A stretch of 64,000 bases of DNA from Aliivibrio_A kagoshimensis (GCF_050337105.1 NZ_JAKJSQ010000013.1:1-64000); one strand, 5' to 3'. Numbered from the stretch's first letter, positions 33,005-43,279 are shown. Numbers and translations: made by a program. The notes: generated by a model not told the origin, from the sequence alone.

Positions 33005-35458
33005 TTAAAGTGAGTTACGAAGTGAATTCATTGGTGGTCTCTTAACCATTCTCCATACCGGCCAAGCTCCTGCAATAATCAGTGAAACTAAGGTCCATGA
33101 GAAGGTCAATATATATTCCAAAGGAAATAGCGTCATCTCCATCGTCCAGCCGAAAGAGTATTTCATCACGACATCAATAAGGAGTTGAGCTAACACTAAA
33201 CCCAATGGTAACGCGATCATGGTGGTGATTAACCCAATCACCAGTAACTGAAGACCAGCAAGCATCACGAGTTCTGCACTGGTTAATCCTAAACACCGCA
33301 GTAAAGCAAACTGCTTCTGTCTTGATATTTCACCCGCTAACGTAGCAAAAAATAGACCACATACCGCGATAAACAGGGTCAAGGTACCTAATGTATCAGT
33401 GACCACAAAGGTACGATCAAACACTCGCATCGCTTGAGCATGAATGCTGCTGTTATCATAGACTCGCTCATAAGATAAACGGAATAACCTGGTTACTCTT
33501 GATAACAGATCGGTTCTATCCACGCCCTCTTTCAGGGTTACCCCTAATCCGATACTGCCTTTACCAGTAAAGGTATTTAACCAGTTATTGTGTGATAACA
33601 ATAACTGTTTGTACGGGTTTCCGTAATCGTAATAGACCCCAACGACTTTCCAACCGCCGCCCATAGGAGCAGGGAAAGAGAGATTATCTCCAGGTTTTAA
33701 CTTCAGCTTCAGGGCCATCGATTCACTGATCATTACCCCTTTTTTGTAGTGAAAATTATACCAATAGTCAGGAATCGTCACCTTTAACGCAAGTGCTCTG
33801 TTTTCCCCTTCACTACGACCGATACTCATGACCTGCAACTTACCTTTATCGGTTGGCATCGCGACATGCCACTGCTGCCACACTTCATCCACCTCAGGTT
33901 GCTTAAGAAGCCATGCGTTAATACGACCCGCTGAACTGGTGGTCGGTTTAATGTAGATATCCGCTGCTAGTCGTTGAGTTAACCAACTGTCTGTAGTGGT
34001 TCTAAAGCTGCCTACCATTGTCTCTATGCCGATGTTAGACGCGAGGGCAAGCATAAACGCCATCGCAGCCACCCCACGGTAACTCATGCTGTTAGAAGCA
34101 TCCGCAAAGAACCACCTCACTTTTGTACCCGGCAGTGATAACGACAGCAGCTTAAACAGATTACTAATAAGAAATGGCGTGATAAGGCCAACACTGATCA
34201 ACAGCAGAGCAATAAGGACAAAACCCGCTTCTTGATCATGAGGTCGCTGATATACCGCGACCGCCGCCACAGTACAAATACAGGCTACAAATGCTTGCCA
34301 ACCGTACTCTCTACCTGCTGAGCGCACCAAAGAGAGGCGAGACGATAGACGTATAGGTGCGGTGCGTAATAGTCTGACCATCGGCCAACCACAGGCTAAA
34401 ATACAGCCGGATGCCGCCATCAATAAGCTTTGATAGCCCCACTCCCAACACCAAACAAGATCAAGGTCGACATTGGCGTTATACAGTTCGTTCAAGCTCA
34501 CTGACACACTTGGCATTAAACTTTGTGCCAACAGTAATCCAATTAAGTTGCCACTGGCCCAGCCAATAAGCACCCAGCAGACAATCTCAAGCAGTAATGC
34601 TCGAGTGATTTGAAAAGTACTGACTCCTATCTGTCTTAAAGCCCCAACTAAAGGTTGTCGTTGTACAAAAGAGAGTGACATCGCTTGATAGAAGATAAAT
34701 AATCCGACCACATAAGCCAGCATTCCCATCGCTAACAAGTTCATATGAAAGGCGCGAGTCAAGGATTGCAATTCGGTCTGTCGATATTCGTTCAGACTCA
34801 AACCTCTCGGTAAGCTAGTCTTTAAACGCAGTAATTTTTGATCCGACATCGCGCTACAGCCAATCAGAGTGAAGCCTCTCTCTTTACTGATGGCTTGCAC
34901 CAGAGCGATATCAGCGACCAGTCGAGAACTGTTTAATAATTGATTACTGTCAACCTTAATAGGCCCCAAGCGGCTACTATTCTCTAACGTCAAATAATCC
35001 CCTTCAGAGAGATTAAGGTAACTGGCGAGTTCTTGTCCTATCATGATGGGGTAAGGCGGCTGCATAATAGTTAGCACATCGAGCCTTTCTGTCGTTTGAT
35101 TCGACATGGCACCAATCATCGCCAGCGGATCAATACCAACTAAGGTTAGATCAACACCGGAATCGGTCTCTAATGAGTAACTATCAATGGGGACACACTC
35201 AGTGAACCCAGAGCGTCTTAATTGAACATAAAAGCCTTGTGGTACTTTCATGCCTGCTTGAGTGGTTTTAATTCGAAAAGGGAGTGGGTTTGAAAAGATT
35301 TTTTCGCCTTTGCTGTAACTCTCTTTAGCATGTTGATTGACGGCTAAAACGCCAACCAAAAGAGAAACGCCTAAGGTTAAGCCTAACCAAACAAGGAGTA
35401 TCTGCAGTGGATGTCTTCGATAATGAGCTAAAAGCGCTTTAATTACCGGAAACAACAT
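33005..35458 (-). CDS. FtsX-type ABC transporter permease (large, duplicated)
   Basis: 817 residues with two FtsX-like units: N-terminal helix at ~15-35, a periplasmic domain, helices at ~240-350 and ~400-450, a second periplasmic domain, and a final helix set at ~695-800. This is the fused double-permease architecture (8-10 helices) of the ABC3/FtsX family, which usually extracts lipids or lipoproteins or acts mechanically on the envelope rather than importing nutrients. Overlaps the ATPase gene by 20 bases, so coupled translation. Confidence 0.85.
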   Translation of the reverse strand: MLFPVIKALLAHYRRHPLQILLVWLGLTLGVSLLVGVLAVNQHAKESYSKGEKIFSNPLPFRIKTTQAGMKVPQGFYVQLRRSGFTECVPIDSYSLETDSGVDLTLVGIDPLAMIGAMSNQTTERLDVLTIMQPPYPIMIGQELASYLNLSEGDYLTLENSSRLGPIKVDSNQLLNSSRLVADIALVQAISKERGFTLIGCSAMSDQKLLRLKTSLPRGLSLNEYRQTELQSLTRAFHMNLLAMGMLAYVVGLFIFYQAMSLSFVQRQPLVGALRQIGVSTFQITRALLLEIVCWVLIGWASGNLIGLLLAQSLMPSVSVSLNELYNANVDLDLVWCWEWGYQSLLMAASGCILACGWPMVRLLRTAPIRLSSRLSLVRSAGREYGWQAFVACICTVAAVAVYQRPHDQEAGFVLIALLLISVGLITPFLISNLFKLLSLSLPGTKVRWFFADASNSMSYRGVAAMAFMLALASNIGIETMVGSFRTTTDSWLTQRLAADIYIKPTTSSAGRINAWLLKQPEVDEVWQQWHVAMPTDKGKLQVMSIGRSEGENRALALKVTIPDYWYNFHYKKGVMISESMALKLKLKPGDNLSFPAPMGGGWKVVGVYYDYGNPYKQLLLSHNNWLNTFTGKGSIGLGVTLKEGVDRTDLLSRVTRLFRLSYERVYDNSSIHAQAMRVFDRTFVVTDTLGTLTLFIAVCGLFFATLAGEISRQKQFALLRCLGLTSAELVMLAGLQLLVIGLITTMIALPLGLVLAQLLIDVVMKYSFGWTMEMTLFPLEYILTFSWTLVSLIIAGAWPVWRMVKRPPMNSLRNSL

Positions 35459-36110
35459 TCAACTGGCCCCCTTGTAATCGAATGCGACCCTCTAAGTGGT
35501 TCGCGACAGATTCACTGTGCGTCACCAATAAAAGGCTACAGTTAAAATCTCTTGCAAGGGTCGTCAGTAAACGCATGACCGCTTCGGCATTTTTCTCATC
35601 TAAGCTGCCTGTTGGCTCATCGGCTAACAGTAACTTAGGTTCCATATACAGGGCTCTGGCAATCGCGGCACGCTGCTGCTGTCCCCCAGAGATCTCTTCA
35701 GGAAAGCGGCTTAGTAACGGCATTAAATCGAGGGCTGAGATGATCTGTCGCCACAACGATTCGTTTTCAGGTAGGCCGCGAAGCTCTCTACAAAAACGGA
35801 TATTATCAGCCACACTCAAGGTGGGTAATAAATTGAACTGTTGAAAGATTAATCCGATGTTATTTCTTCGATATGCCGTACTTTGGCGCTGAGAAGCCTG
35901 ATGTAAAGCAAACTCGCCAAACCAGAGTTCTCCGGAATCAGCACTATCAAGACCTGCAATAAGGTTAAGCAAGGTACTTTTTCCTGAACCACTCTCTCCC
36001 ATCAACGCCGTCTGACAGCCTTGTTGTAGTGTTAATTCAGCGCCTTGAAGAACAGGATGAAATTCCCCTCCATCAAGAAAGCCTTTATTCAGGTCATGCA
36101 GTCGTAACAT
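35439..36110 (-). CDS. LolD/MacB-type ABC transporter ATPase
   Basis: 223 residues. Walker A GESGSGKST (~38-46), Q-loop LIFQQFNLLP, signature SGGQQQR, Walker B LLLADEPTGSLD and the H-loop THS. The sequence belongs to the LolD/MacB/FtsE group that pairs with FtsX-type permeases. First gene of the three-gene unit with the double permease and the AttH-like protein. Confidence 0.9.
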   Translation of the reverse strand: MLRLHDLNKGFLDGGEFHPVLQGAELTLQQGCQTALMGESGSGKSTLLNLIAGLDSADSGELWFGEFALHQASQRQSTAYRRNNIGLIFQQFNLLPTLSVADNIRFCRELRGLPENESLWRQIISALDLMPLLSRFPEEISGGQQQRAAIARALYMEPKLLLADEPTGSLDEKNAEAVMRLLTTLARDFNCSLLLVTHSESVANHLEGRIRLQGGQLNVVSGN

Positions 36111-36229
36111 CGTCCCTCTTTGCTTTCGCGTAAAAATCCGTTTAAAAACGTGACGCAGAATCTACAGCAATATCACGTTTTGAGGAAGTACTTTAGTCGT
36201 GGTAAAAATATAGCATTACATTTTTACTA

Positions 36230-36886
36230 TTATTTGTTAGTTAAATATGGCATCTCTGCAAGTTGTGAGGCGATGTTGTTAGGATGGATAACATACTCAC
36301 CATGATATTTAACGATGGATTTATAATCGGATTGTTTGTGCATTAAAATACCAGCCTCAGTCGCCATCTGTAGAAACTGCTGATGATCGCCTCTCACATA
36401 ACAACTTATTGGCGCGACTAGTAACTCATCGGTAAAAACGGTAGCTAACTGTTTACTGCAAAAAACCAATGAGTTCTCACCGTCTGAGTCAAACCTTATT
36501 TTCCCCGACAGCTCTTCATCAATCTCAGCGATCCAATCTTGTGCTTCTAAGCCGTGGATTAATGCTTCAAAGTCTGACTCAGTCAACGGGACTCTTTCAC
36601 TCTCTAGTGGCGTTACTCGAGCATAGAGGTCAGAAATACGCATAAACGTATTTAATAAGTCTGAAGACGCGCCTTTAGTTCTTCCCTGTTTCTGCCACTT
36701 CATAAGGTCAGGTACGACGCAGCGATCAAATTGATGAGTTTTTAACGCTTTCGTCACCCAGTGAACCAAAAAATGAGTTTCACTCAGTGCATTTTTAGGC
36801 ACTCTGCCGCAATTCTGTTGTTCTCTCATCTCTTTCAAAGATTGATTAACAACGTGTTGAATTTCTTGATAGTAAACTGATGACAT
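36230..36886 (-). CDS. Unknown protein, DUF2913-like
   Basis: 218 residues, soluble, no signal peptide. Helical N-terminal half and a C-terminal part containing LVAPISCYVRGDHQQFLQMA. It resembles the DUF2913 proteins of Vibrio and related bacteria, for which no function is known; the assignment is from memory and moderate. It sits between the ABC operon and the Bcr-type efflux gene, all on the same strand, but with its own spacing of 33 and 120 bases. Confidence 0.6.
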   Translation of the reverse strand: MSSVYYQEIQHVVNQSLKEMREQQNCGRVPKNALSETHFLVHWVTKALKTHQFDRCVVPDLMKWQKQGRTKGASSDLLNTFMRISDLYARVTPLESERVPLTESDFEALIHGLEAQDWIAEIDEELSGKIRFDSDGENSLVFCSKQLATVFTDELLVAPISCYVRGDHQQFLQMATEAGILMHKQSDYKSIVKYHGEYVIHPNNIASQLAEMPYLTNK

Positions 36887-36918
36887 CTATTAACGCCTGT
36901 ACGGATGTATTGCTAGTG

Positions 36919-38112
36919 TTAAACATCTCTAGCAAATAGATAATAAAATAAGATGGCTAATATTCCACAAACGGCAATAGTACACGCCATTGGCCAAGCG
37001 GTTCCAACAGGTAATAGTGCTGCGATGCCTCCCACTATTGAGCCCATTCCAAATCGCAAAGTACCTGCTAACGATGAGGCGGTGCCCGCCATTTGCGGGT
37101 AGTTACTCAATAGCAGCGCCATGCTATTGCTGCCAATAATTGAGATGGTACCCACATAGAATACCACTGGAATCACCGTACCCCATAAGCCCAAATCTAA
37201 TGCCTGAGCAATCACTAGGCAGAGGCCTGCTATTACTTGGATTATTAAACCAAAACGAATCATCCAATGCGAGCCCATTTTCTTCACCAATTTGCCATTA
37301 AAACTGGTCATAAAAATCATACAGACAACGTTTAGGCCAAACAGATAGCCGAAATTTTGTAAGCTCACCCCATACACATCGATATAAACAAACGAGCCCA
37401 CAGTTAAAAAGGCAAACATTCCTGAGATGGAGAAAGCTCCGGTCAAGATAAGTCCCATGGCACTCGGGGTTTTACACAGTTGAATGTAGTTACGCAAAAT
37501 GGCACTCACTCGCAAAGGTTGCCTGCGATCTATCGATAGCGTTTCTGGAATTTTAATCAGTACCGCCACCATTACGATTAATGCAAACACCACCAGAAGC
37601 CAGAAGATTGAACGCCAACCAAACCACACCGTCATGTGCCCACCGATCATCGGCGCAGCTAACGGAGCAACAGTCATGACAAGGGTGATAAACGACATGA
37701 TTCGTGCGAAATCTTCACGATCAAACATGTCTCTCACGATCGCTTGGATCACCACCGCGGCGGCAGCACCAGAAAACCCTTGAGCTACGCGCACCCAAGT
37801 TAACGCCTCGATACCCGTTGTGGTTGCACTGACAATAGACGCGAGGGCAAAAAACAGAGTTCCAATAAGCAGAACCGGTTTACGGCCATAACTGTCCGCC
37901 AATGGACCATGTAGAAGCTGACCAATAGCAAAACCCGCCATGTAGGCGGTTAAAGTGATCTGTACCGCATTGGAGGTGACGCCTAAATCAGCAGCAATAC
38001 TTGGCATTGCTGGCAGATACATATCAATAGCTAGAGGGGTTAATGCCGCGATGGCGCCTAATATGACAATCAGTGTTAGATTTAATGTTGGTGCTGGTTG
38101 TTCCGAAGTCAT
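36919..38112 (-). CDS. Bcr/CflA-family multidrug efflux MFS transporter
   Basis: 397 residues, twelve helices. N-terminal LGAIAALTPLAIDMYLPAMP (helix 1) and QLLHGPLADSYGRKPVLLIG (the A-loop between helices 2 and 3) are diagnostic of the Bcr/CflA drug:H+ antiporters. In E. coli bcr adjoins rsuA and yejH, and here it is followed on the + side by rsuA and radD, so this is probably the Bcr orthologue. Drug specificity cannot be read. Confidence 0.88.
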   Translation of the reverse strand: MTSEQPAPTLNLTLIVILGAIAALTPLAIDMYLPAMPSIAADLGVTSNAVQITLTAYMAGFAIGQLLHGPLADSYGRKPVLLIGTLFFALASIVSATTTGIEALTWVRVAQGFSGAAAAVVIQAIVRDMFDREDFARIMSFITLVMTVAPLAAPMIGGHMTVWFGWRSIFWLLVVFALIVMVAVLIKIPETLSIDRRQPLRVSAILRNYIQLCKTPSAMGLILTGAFSISGMFAFLTVGSFVYIDVYGVSLQNFGYLFGLNVVCMIFMTSFNGKLVKKMGSHWMIRFGLIIQVIAGLCLVIAQALDLGLWGTVIPVVFYVGTISIIGSNSMALLLSNYPQMAGTASSLAGTLRFGMGSIVGGIAALLPVGTAWPMACTIAVCGILAILFYYLFARDV

Positions 38113-38246
38113 AACAGTCCAAAAGAGAAAAATACCGCGGCTAGAGTATCATGATCTTACTCACAGTTATTGTCATTTCTTGCAGTGAGTACAAAATAAT
38201 AAAGGATGCTAAGCGTCCTTTATTATTAAGAAAAACAAGGCCTAGA

Positions 38247-38942
38247 CTAAAATGAAGCGACCTCTTCTTCGGTGAGATATCGGTACTCACCAGGTTCTAA
38301 CGCTTCATCCAATTTAATGCTGCCTATGGTGTCACGATGCAGACCTTCTACTTTATTACCTACCGCAGCAAACATACGTTTAACTTGGTGGTATTTTCCT
38401 TCTTGAATGGTCAATAACACTTCATTCTCTTCGCGATCAACAATCTCTAGTTTCGCTGGAAGTGTCAGGTTTTTCTCACTATTAAGCTGAATCCCCTGTT
38501 CAAACTTTTCAATATAATCGTCTTGAATTGGATCCGCTAACCAAACGCGGTAACGCTTAGAACATTTGTGTTTTGGTGAGGTGATACGGTGCGACCATTT
38601 TCCGTCATCGGTAATCAATACTAATCCCGTGGTATCCACATCCAAACGCCCTGCAAAATGCAGCTTGTCCATTTTTATCTCGTCGATAAGCACAAACGCA
38701 GTGGGGTTGCTTGAGTCTTCGTGTGAACAGACATAACCGTCAGGTTTAAATAACATGATGTAGCGAGGACCAGCAATCGTTAGCTTGCGCTCTTGCCACA
38801 CAACCTCTGACGCGTCATTCACTTGAATCGACGCAACATTACGCATCGCCCCATCCACTGAGATCTCTTTACGTTTTATTAATTGGTTTGCTTCTTTACG
38901 AGTCACTCCAAGCGAGTCACACAAAAATTTATCTAGGCGCAT
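38247..38942 (-). CDS. rsuA: 16S rRNA pseudouridine(516) synthase RsuA
   Basis: 231 residues from ATG 38942; an upstream in-frame start at 38990 adds 16 residues unlike the family. N-terminal S4 domain (LDKFLCDSLGVTRKEANQLI) and catalytic GRLDVDTTGLVLITDDG with the active-site Asp, then ITSPKHKCSKRYRVWL. Modifies U516 of 16S rRNA. Adjacent to radD in the opposite orientation, as in E. coli. Confidence 0.92.
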   Translation of the reverse strand: MRLDKFLCDSLGVTRKEANQLIKRKEISVDGAMRNVASIQVNDASEVVWQERKLTIAGPRYIMLFKPDGYVCSHEDSSNPTAFVLIDEIKMDKLHFAGRLDVDTTGLVLITDDGKWSHRITSPKHKCSKRYRVWLADPIQDDYIEKFEQGIQLNSEKNLTLPAKLEIVDREENEVLLTIQEGKYHQVKRMFAAVGNKVEGLHRDTIGSIKLDEALEPGEYRYLTEEEVASF

Positions 38943-39024
38943 TATTATTCCAGTACATTGAGGCCAATACCGCGCTATTATAGTGGGCAATTACCATCTA
39001 ACCATCTTTTTATTACTCTAATTT

Positions 39025-40749
39025 ATGTTCGCATTACGTCCTTACCAACAAGACTCAGTAAAAGCGGTGGTTCACTACTTCCGCAAGCACACCTCTCCAG
39101 CGGTGATTGTTCTGCCAACTGGAGCAGGAAAAAGCTTAGTGATCTCTGAACTGGCTCGATTAGCGAGAGGTCGAGTGTTGGTGCTGGCACACGTAAAAGA
39201 GTTGGTTGAACAAAACCACGCAAAATATGAGAGTTACGATTTACAAGCGAGCATCTTCTCTGCTGGGCTGGGCCGTAAGGAGAACGATAAACAGGTGGTT
39301 TTTGCTTCAGTGCAATCCATTGCTCGAAATCTAGAGGCTTTTAATGATCAATTTTCACTTCTGGTCATTGATGAATGTCATCGAGTTCCCGATGATAAAG
39401 ACAGCAGCTATCGCAAGGTCATCACTCACCTGCAAAAAAATAACCCCAACATTAAAATTTTAGGTCTTACTGCTACCCCCTACCGTTTGGGTATGGGATG
39501 GATTTATCAGTACCACACTCGAGGACAGGTAAAGTCAAGCCACGCTCGATTTTTTCGAGACTGTATTTTTGAATTGCCCATTCAATATTTACTGGATGAA
39601 GGTTTTTTAACCCCAGCTAAACTGCTTGATGCGCCTATTCTCAGTTATGACTTCTCTCAACTAAAACCCGCATCAACGGGTCGCTATAAAGAGTCCGAAC
39701 TGGACCTAGTCATTGAAGAGTCTAAACGAGCAACACCACAAATCGTACAACAGATAATAGATTATGCCGCCGATCGCAAAGGTGTCATGATTTTTGCCGC
39801 CACGGTTAGACACGCTCAAGAGGTTTTATCATTACTGCCTACTGGGCAATCCGAGTTAGTGATTGGAGAAACAAAAATTGACGATCGTGATGCCATCATT
39901 CAACGTTTTAAACAACAACAGACCAAGTTTCTCGTTAATGTCTCAGTTTTAACCACTGGGTTTGATGCCCCACATGTTGACCTGATTGCTATTTTGCGAC
40001 CAACGGAGTCGGTCAGTTTATATCAACAGATAATTGGCCGTGGTTTGAGACTCTCAGAAGGCAAAGAGGAGTGCACCATTCTCGATTACGCCGGTAACTG
40101 CTATGACCTCTATCAACCAGAGGTTGGCGATCCCAAACCAGACAGTAACAGCGAAATCGTCACTATCCCTTGTCCAGCCTGCGGTTTTAATAATAATTTC
40201 TGGGGAAAACTAGACAGTAACGGTTTTCTTTTAGAGCATTTCGGACGCCGCTGCCAAGGGTATTTCGAAGATGATGAGCAGGTTAGAGAGGAGTGCGGCT
40301 ATCGATTCCGGGCTAAATACTGCAACGAGTGCGGCGCAGATAACGACATAGCAGCCAGAATTTGTCATCAATGTGATGCTATTTTGGTTGATCCCGATAA
40401 AAAGCTGAAAGAGGCATTAAAACTAAAAGATGCTCGAATCATTGAGTGTCGTGATTTGATAATCAGTGCCGGAAAAAACAAGTTTGATAAACCTCAGCTC
40501 AAGGTGACCTATATTGGTTTTGATGAGTCAGAGATCCATGAAGTATGGCAAATGGCGACCAAAAAGCAGAAACTTGCGTTCCAAGAACGTTTTGTTCGTC
40601 CGCACTTAGCCGATCGACACAGACCCTTTGATGAAACCTCTGCTAGTAAAATTGCAACACACCAACACAGATTTAGACCTCCTACTTTTGTTATTGCCCG
40701 CAAGCAGGGACGGTTTTGGACGATCCGGGATAAGATATTTGAAGAGTAA
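39025..40749 (+). CDS. radD: DEAD/H-box helicase RadD (YejH)
   Basis: 574 residues. Walker A PTGAGKS at 31-37, DECH box at 116-119, GLTATPYRLG (motif III), VSVLTTGFDAPHVDLIAILR (motif V) and QQIIGRGLRLSEGKE (motif VI). C-terminal CPACGFNNN, CGYRFRAKYCNECG and CHQC give a zinc-ribbon-like set of cysteines. Matches RadD, which acts in double-strand-break repair and interacts with SSB. Adjacent to rsuA, conserved context. Confidence 0.9.
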   Translation: MFALRPYQQDSVKAVVHYFRKHTSPAVIVLPTGAGKSLVISELARLARGRVLVLAHVKELVEQNHAKYESYDLQASIFSAGLGRKENDKQVVFASVQSIARNLEAFNDQFSLLVIDECHRVPDDKDSSYRKVITHLQKNNPNIKILGLTATPYRLGMGWIYQYHTRGQVKSSHARFFRDCIFELPIQYLLDEGFLTPAKLLDAPILSYDFSQLKPASTGRYKESELDLVIEESKRATPQIVQQIIDYAADRKGVMIFAATVRHAQEVLSLLPTGQSELVIGETKIDDRDAIIQRFKQQQTKFLVNVSVLTTGFDAPHVDLIAILRPTESVSLYQQIIGRGLRLSEGKEECTILDYAGNCYDLYQPEVGDPKPDSNSEIVTIPCPACGFNNNFWGKLDSNGFLLEHFGRRCQGYFEDDEQVREECGYRFRAKYCNECGADNDIAARICHQCDAILVDPDKKLKEALKLKDARIIECRDLIISAGKNKFDKPQLKVTYIGFDESEIHEVWQMATKKQKLAFQERFVRPHLADRHRPFDETSASKIATHQHRFRPPTFVIARKQGRFWTIRDKIFEE

Positions 40750-40766
40750 CGGTTGATAACTCTAGC

Positions 40767-42296
40767 CTAAGAGGGACTCGCACTGTTGTTGGGGACCTCC
40801 AAAAAAAATACCGGAGGTAAGTCGTTGGCTTTGGCATAATACATAGCTACATCAGCATTATGTAACACATTTTTTACCGAACAAACACTATCACTGTCAT
40901 CACCACTAATACCGACACTGACCGAGACAAACAGAGTCAACCCATTAAACTCAATCGGCTGTTCCACCGCTTGCACTATCGTATTCGCAATACCACGTAA
41001 CTGCTGTTCTGAAAAAGGGTCAATCAGAGTAATTATAAATTCGTCGCCCCCTAAACGGTAAACCGCACCTAAAGCACTAGTCACTCTCTCTAAACGTGAT
41101 GCAACCACTTGTAAAACCGCATCTCCTGCATCGTGACCATGCGTATCATTAATCACTTTAAAACCATTCAAGTCGAGCATCATGAAAGTAAAACAGTCGT
41201 AGATTCCTTTCTCAACTTGCTGGGCAAAATCATTAAAACTGACACGGTTAGGAATCGCGGTTAAGGAATCCGTTTTCATTTGCATTTCAGCAAACTCCCT
41301 TGCTTCAATAAGATCACTAATGTCCAGGGCTGAACATTCGATTTCATCTTTGATGCGCTTGGAATGATTAATCTGAAAATGTATTTTCCCATTGTCATCT
41401 GACAATGAATACTCAAAACCACTGCCGCTTTTTCGACGTAATAACTGTGCAATTAATGCTTCCAACAACTCTTCTTGCTGCTCGTTAATCTTATCAACCT
41501 CACCAATTAATTGAACAAATTTATTGTTGGCTCTCACTATTTGGTACGTTTTAACGTTCACCACAAACAAACAAACTTGAGTTAAATTGTAGGTTCTTGA
41601 GTAACGCTCTTCACTTTGTCTTAACTGATTGATTGAGTTAAATAAACGAAGCCGCATCGTTTCTAACGAAGTAAATATTGAATTGATTTCGCTAAACCTG
41701 TTGTGCTTAGGGGGAGGAATGGCAAACTCTCCTCTTGCGACTAACTGCGTGAACTGCTGAACGTCATCAAAGGGCTTCCTTAATACCGAGAAGATCTTAT
41801 AACTAAAAATATACGACAGCAGACCTACCAATAAAATCAGGAGTATTGTTCTGGGCAATATTAAGTAATAGATATCTTTACTCAGAGCATCATTGTCTTT
41901 ATGAATGACCAGTTGACCTAAAAAATGTCCATCAGCATCAACAACCGGATAGACCAATCTATTGATGTGAGGCGGCGATGAATCTGCATTAATGACCTCA
42001 GCTAACGTCATCTCATACTGTTCTGATTCTAACTTAACAGAAGTAATGTACTCTAAGCGCGAAAGATCGTTAACCACAAGTTCAGCGACAGGTAGATCAA
42101 ATTTCTCAAGGGATTTTTGTGCATTTAGCAACTGCTGAGAGAGCACTTGATCGTACAGCTGCAAGTGTTCTTTTTTTTCCTGTATTAAGCTTTTAGTCAT
42201 ATCCACCCCTGCAAAAATCAGTAGAGGCACCAACGTCAAAATGATGTACAACACAATAATATGTGAAGAGAGCTTTTTCATTGTTACATCTGACAT
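40767..42296 (-). CDS. Membrane diguanylate cyclase (GGDEF), BMP-coupled
   Basis: 509 residues. Helix 1 (~10-30), periplasmic domain (~31-140), helix 2 (~145-170), HAMP-like linker, PAS-like domain (~228-335, YNLTQVCLFVVNVKTYQIVR) and a GGDEF domain with intact YRLGGDEF (~414-420). No R-x-x-D inhibitory site precedes the motif, so product inhibition may be weak. It should synthesise c-di-GMP. Its start overlaps the upstream gene for a secreted BMP-type binding protein by 13 bases, which implies the periplasmic domain senses the loaded binding protein. Confidence 0.85.
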   Translation of the reverse strand: MSDVTMKKLSSHIIVLYIILTLVPLLIFAGVDMTKSLIQEKKEHLQLYDQVLSQQLLNAQKSLEKFDLPVAELVVNDLSRLEYITSVKLESEQYEMTLAEVINADSSPPHINRLVYPVVDADGHFLGQLVIHKDNDALSKDIYYLILPRTILLILLVGLLSYIFSYKIFSVLRKPFDDVQQFTQLVARGEFAIPPPKHNRFSEINSIFTSLETMRLRLFNSINQLRQSEERYSRTYNLTQVCLFVVNVKTYQIVRANNKFVQLIGEVDKINEQQEELLEALIAQLLRRKSGSGFEYSLSDDNGKIHFQINHSKRIKDEIECSALDISDLIEAREFAEMQMKTDSLTAIPNRVSFNDFAQQVEKGIYDCFTFMMLDLNGFKVINDTHGHDAGDAVLQVVASRLERVTSALGAVYRLGGDEFIITLIDPFSEQQLRGIANTIVQAVEQPIEFNGLTLFVSVSVGISGDDSDSVCSVKNVLHNADVAMYYAKANDLPPVFFLEVPNNSASPS

Positions 42297-43279
42297 AGCA
42301 TTGAGATTTTATGAGTAACTGCGCTGTTATTACCTTTTAGCTGTACGATTAAATCATTAATCTTCTTAATCTCTGCTTTTGTTAGAGTAGGGTTATCGTG
42401 ATTAATAGCTATATTGATGATCTCTTGTTTTATACCAAAATGTTTCTCGTTACTATTCCAAATATCATTGTTCAATAGCATTAATGCTGCAAAGATCGCT
42501 TTATCTGCTCGCTTTTCAAACGAGGCGATTAATGTCTCTGGATACTGCTGGTTGTAATTATAATCAATACCGAAGCTGTAACCACCTGTCCCTGATGTTT
42601 TCATCGTCTCCATAACCGCTTTACTGGCAAAACCCGCAACCGGAAAAACCACATCGACGTCACCATCCAACATCACTTGAGTCAGTTTCTGAGCCGTTTC
42701 AACGTCATCCCATGAGAAAGCACCTTTGTTAATATAGTCGACAGATACCATCACATTTTTATTGGCGTCCTTCACCCCAAGTTCATAACCACATTGAAAA
42801 TTCTCAATAACTGGAATCGTCATACCGCCAATAAAACCCACTTTATTCGTTTTGCTCTTTAACCCTGCGGCATAACCGATAACATAAGCCCCTTCCGCAT
42901 GATTAAAAGTCAAACCGAGCACATTAGGCACATCGTAGGCAACATCGAGTGAGATAAAGCGGGTAGATGGGTACGACTTGGCTATCTCTTCAAAATTCGT
43001 TATCGAGTTGGAGTCTTGAACAATGATGGGGTTATAACCCGATGTTGCTGACTCTTTAAGCTCTTGAATATAAAGTGAATTATCTCGAATTAAATGTTTA
43101 CGCGCCACCATAATATTGGTGCTCTCTTCAAACCGAGAAATTCCACGTTCAATCCGATATAAGTAAGAACCCGGCTCAACTTCGCCTTGAAAAAGTACTA
43201 AAGGGTTGAAGGCTTCTTTTGCTGACAACAGCTGAGAAAACAATAAAATTGCTCCTACTGCCAATATTTTTCTTACCAT
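42284..43279 (-). CDS. BMP-family periplasmic substrate-binding protein
   Basis: About 331 residues from ATG 43279. Signal peptide MVRKILAVGAILLFSQLLSA. The fold and blocks GFIGGMTIPVIENFQCGYELGV, VDVVFPVAGFASKAVME and FGIDYNYNQQYPETLIASF are those of the basic-membrane-protein (BMP/PnrA-like) nucleoside-binding family. No ABC permease or ATPase is nearby. The gene overlaps the diguanylate cyclase gene by 13 bases. The mature N-terminus lacks a lipobox, so it is soluble in the periplasm. In-frame start at 43330 is less likely. Confidence 0.83.
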   Translation of the reverse strand: MVRKILAVGAILLFSQLLSAKEAFNPLVLFQGEVEPGSYLYRIERGISRFEESTNIMVARKHLIRDNSLYIQELKESATSGYNPIIVQDSNSITNFEEIAKSYPSTRFISLDVAYDVPNVLGLTFNHAEGAYVIGYAAGLKSKTNKVGFIGGMTIPVIENFQCGYELGVKDANKNVMVSVDYINKGAFSWDDVETAQKLTQVMLDGDVDVVFPVAGFASKAVMETMKTSGTGGYSFGIDYNYNQQYPETLIASFEKRADKAIFAALMLLNNDIWNSNEKHFGIKQEIINIAINHDNPTLTKAEIKKINDLIVQLKGNNSAVTHKISMLCQM

